From positions 1-14,899 of the forward strand of contig NZ_CAKQVD010000045.1 of the NCBI RefSeq assembly GCF_934277605.1: a stretch of 14,899 nt of DNA. Reading direction: 5' to 3'. The notes under the pieces were generated by a model, which worked only from the letters and a program-made list of their open reading frames with translations, ran no database searches and was not told where the DNA came from. The translations under genes were made by a program, and so were the position numbers. Each line of letters starts with the position of its first letter. Position 1 is the first letter of the stretch. The DNA comes from an uncultured Anaerotignum sp. (GTDB taxonomy: Bacteria; Bacillota; Clostridia; Lachnospirales; Anaerotignaceae). Shown one piece after another: positions 14,041-14,899 of this stretch.

Positions 14041-14899
14041 TCTTGCCGCCTCCTCTCTTGACATGGCTTGCCGCAAATTTGCCCTTTATGTGAGGCAAAG
14101 CGAGGAATGCCGCTACAATCAAGGCACTGATGAGCTTCAGGTCGGTGGTTTCCAGACCGAGCCACAGCACCACTGCGATTACGATATAATACAAAATGGC
14201 ACCGCCGACAACACCGAGCATACGCAGTGCATAGTTATAATCAAATCTTTTGAACACAACGCCCGCAATGATAACGGATGCCAGACCGATAACGATGGCA
14301 CCACGCCCCATATTGACATCGGCATTGCCCTGATACTGCGCATACAGGCCGCCTGCAAGCGCAACCAGACCATTAGACACCATCAGGCCGAGAATTTTCA
14401 TGGTATTTGTGTTAATGCCCTGCGCTCTTGCCATTTTTTCGTTGTTACCCGTTGCACGGAAGGCACGGCCCATTTCTGTGCCGAAGAAGCCATAGAGCAA
14501 AGCAATAACCACAACGCAGAAGATTGCGGAAACAATGATTGCGTGCGGGATATCTCTCAGGCTGAGAATGAGATTATATTTATCCACGCTGATTGCCTGA
14601 TTGGATTTACCCATGATACGCATATTGATGGAATACAGACCAAGCTGAGAGAGGATACCTGCCAGAATGCTGGGAATCCCCAATGCCACATGGAAGATGC
14701 CCGTGACCATGCCTGCCAGCATACCGACAACGGCTGCCGCCACCAGAGCAACCCCCACAGAATGACCGGAAAGCATCATCATAACCGCAACCGCACCACC
14801 GGTTGCAATGCTGCCATCCACTGTCATATCCGCAAAATCCAATACCTTAAAGGTGATGTAAACGCCGATGGCAAAAACACCCCAAATCAGCCCTTGGGC
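14033..14899 (-). CDS. ABC transporter permease (BPD_transp_2 type), 5' end outside the window
   Basis: This is the membrane subunit of the importer. The frame is open to the window edge, and the real start lies beyond it. Reading through a TTG at 14840-14842, the visible sequence begins AQGLIWGVFAIGVYITFKVL and continues 'DFADMTVDGSIATGGAV', a conserved start region of this permease family, so little of the N-terminus is missing. At least seven hydrophobic segments follow, including 'HSVGVALVAAAVVGMLAGMV' and 'LRMLGVVGGAILYYIVIAVV'. The conserved loop 'GTEMGRAFRATGNNEKMARAQGIN' (FRATGNNEKMARAQG) is the coupling region that contacts the ATPase. The basic C-terminus ends 8 nt inside the ATPase gene. 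The order permease-ATPase-binding protein is unlike the usual binding-protein-first arrangement. Confidence 0.94.
   Translation of the reverse strand, partial: AQGLIWGVFAIGVYITFKVLDFADMTVDGSIATGGAVAVMMMLSGHSVGVALVAAAVVGMLAGMVTGIFHVALGIPSILAGILSQLGLYSINMRIMGKSNQAISVDKYNLILSLRDIPHAIIVSAIFCVVVIALLYGFFGTEMGRAFRATGNNEKMARAQGINTNTMKILGLMVSNGLVALAGGLYAQYQGNADVNMGRGAIVIGLASVIIAGVVFKRFDYNYALRMLGVVGGAILYYIVIAVVLWLGLETTDLKLISALIVAAFLALPHIKGKFAASHVKRGGGKNA

Overview
The window looks like the chromosome of a spore-forming, anaerobic member of the Clostridia (Lachnospiraceae/Anaerotignum-like, moderate GC). The evidence is the set of Firmicutes housekeeping genes in Bacillus-like order, the sporulation genes yqfC and yqfD, a T-box leader before a glycyl-tRNA synthetase of the alpha2 type, and strong AGGAGG-type ribosome binding sites. 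Every gene I can support lies on the minus strand, so transcription runs from high to low coordinates. The long plus-strand frames are codon-bias shadows.

Read in the direction of transcription: (1) 14899-12023 is an ABC importer. A permease cut by the window edge overlaps its ATPase by 8 nt. A terminator follows, then a separately promoted lipoprotein substrate-binding protein of the TrpX-like family. (2) 11940-6364 is a conserved housekeeping/sporulation cluster, yqfC-yqfD-phoH-pgpH-ybeY-cdd, with many overlaps that imply translational coupling. A candidate sigma-E promoter precedes yqfC. The dgkA gene found between ybeY and cdd in Bacillus is absent. (3) 6319-4886 holds three genes inserted between cdd and era: a DUF6054-like protein, a family-4 uracil-DNA glycosylase, and an unrecognised 159-residue protein that overlaps era by 4 nt. 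(4) 4889-2843 carries era, a 47-codon yqzL-like gene and recO. Era and yqzL are separated by a dense array of perfect hairpins (3813-3984). (5) 2764-1 is a glycine unit: sigma-A promoter, T-box riboswitch with a GGC specifier, terminator, a structured segment of about 170 nt with no clear coding role, glycyl-tRNA synthetase, a DUF2461 protein, and the start of a secreted copper-amine-oxidase-N-like (stalk domain) protein.

The genes are mostly ordinary. The most interesting material is intergenic: the hairpin array after era, the structured insert between the T-box terminator and the synthetase, and a 16-bp tandem triplication at the 3' end of cdd that multiplies a ribosome-binding-like sequence. 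I saw no CRISPR array, tRNA, rRNA, transposase, phage gene or obvious defence system.
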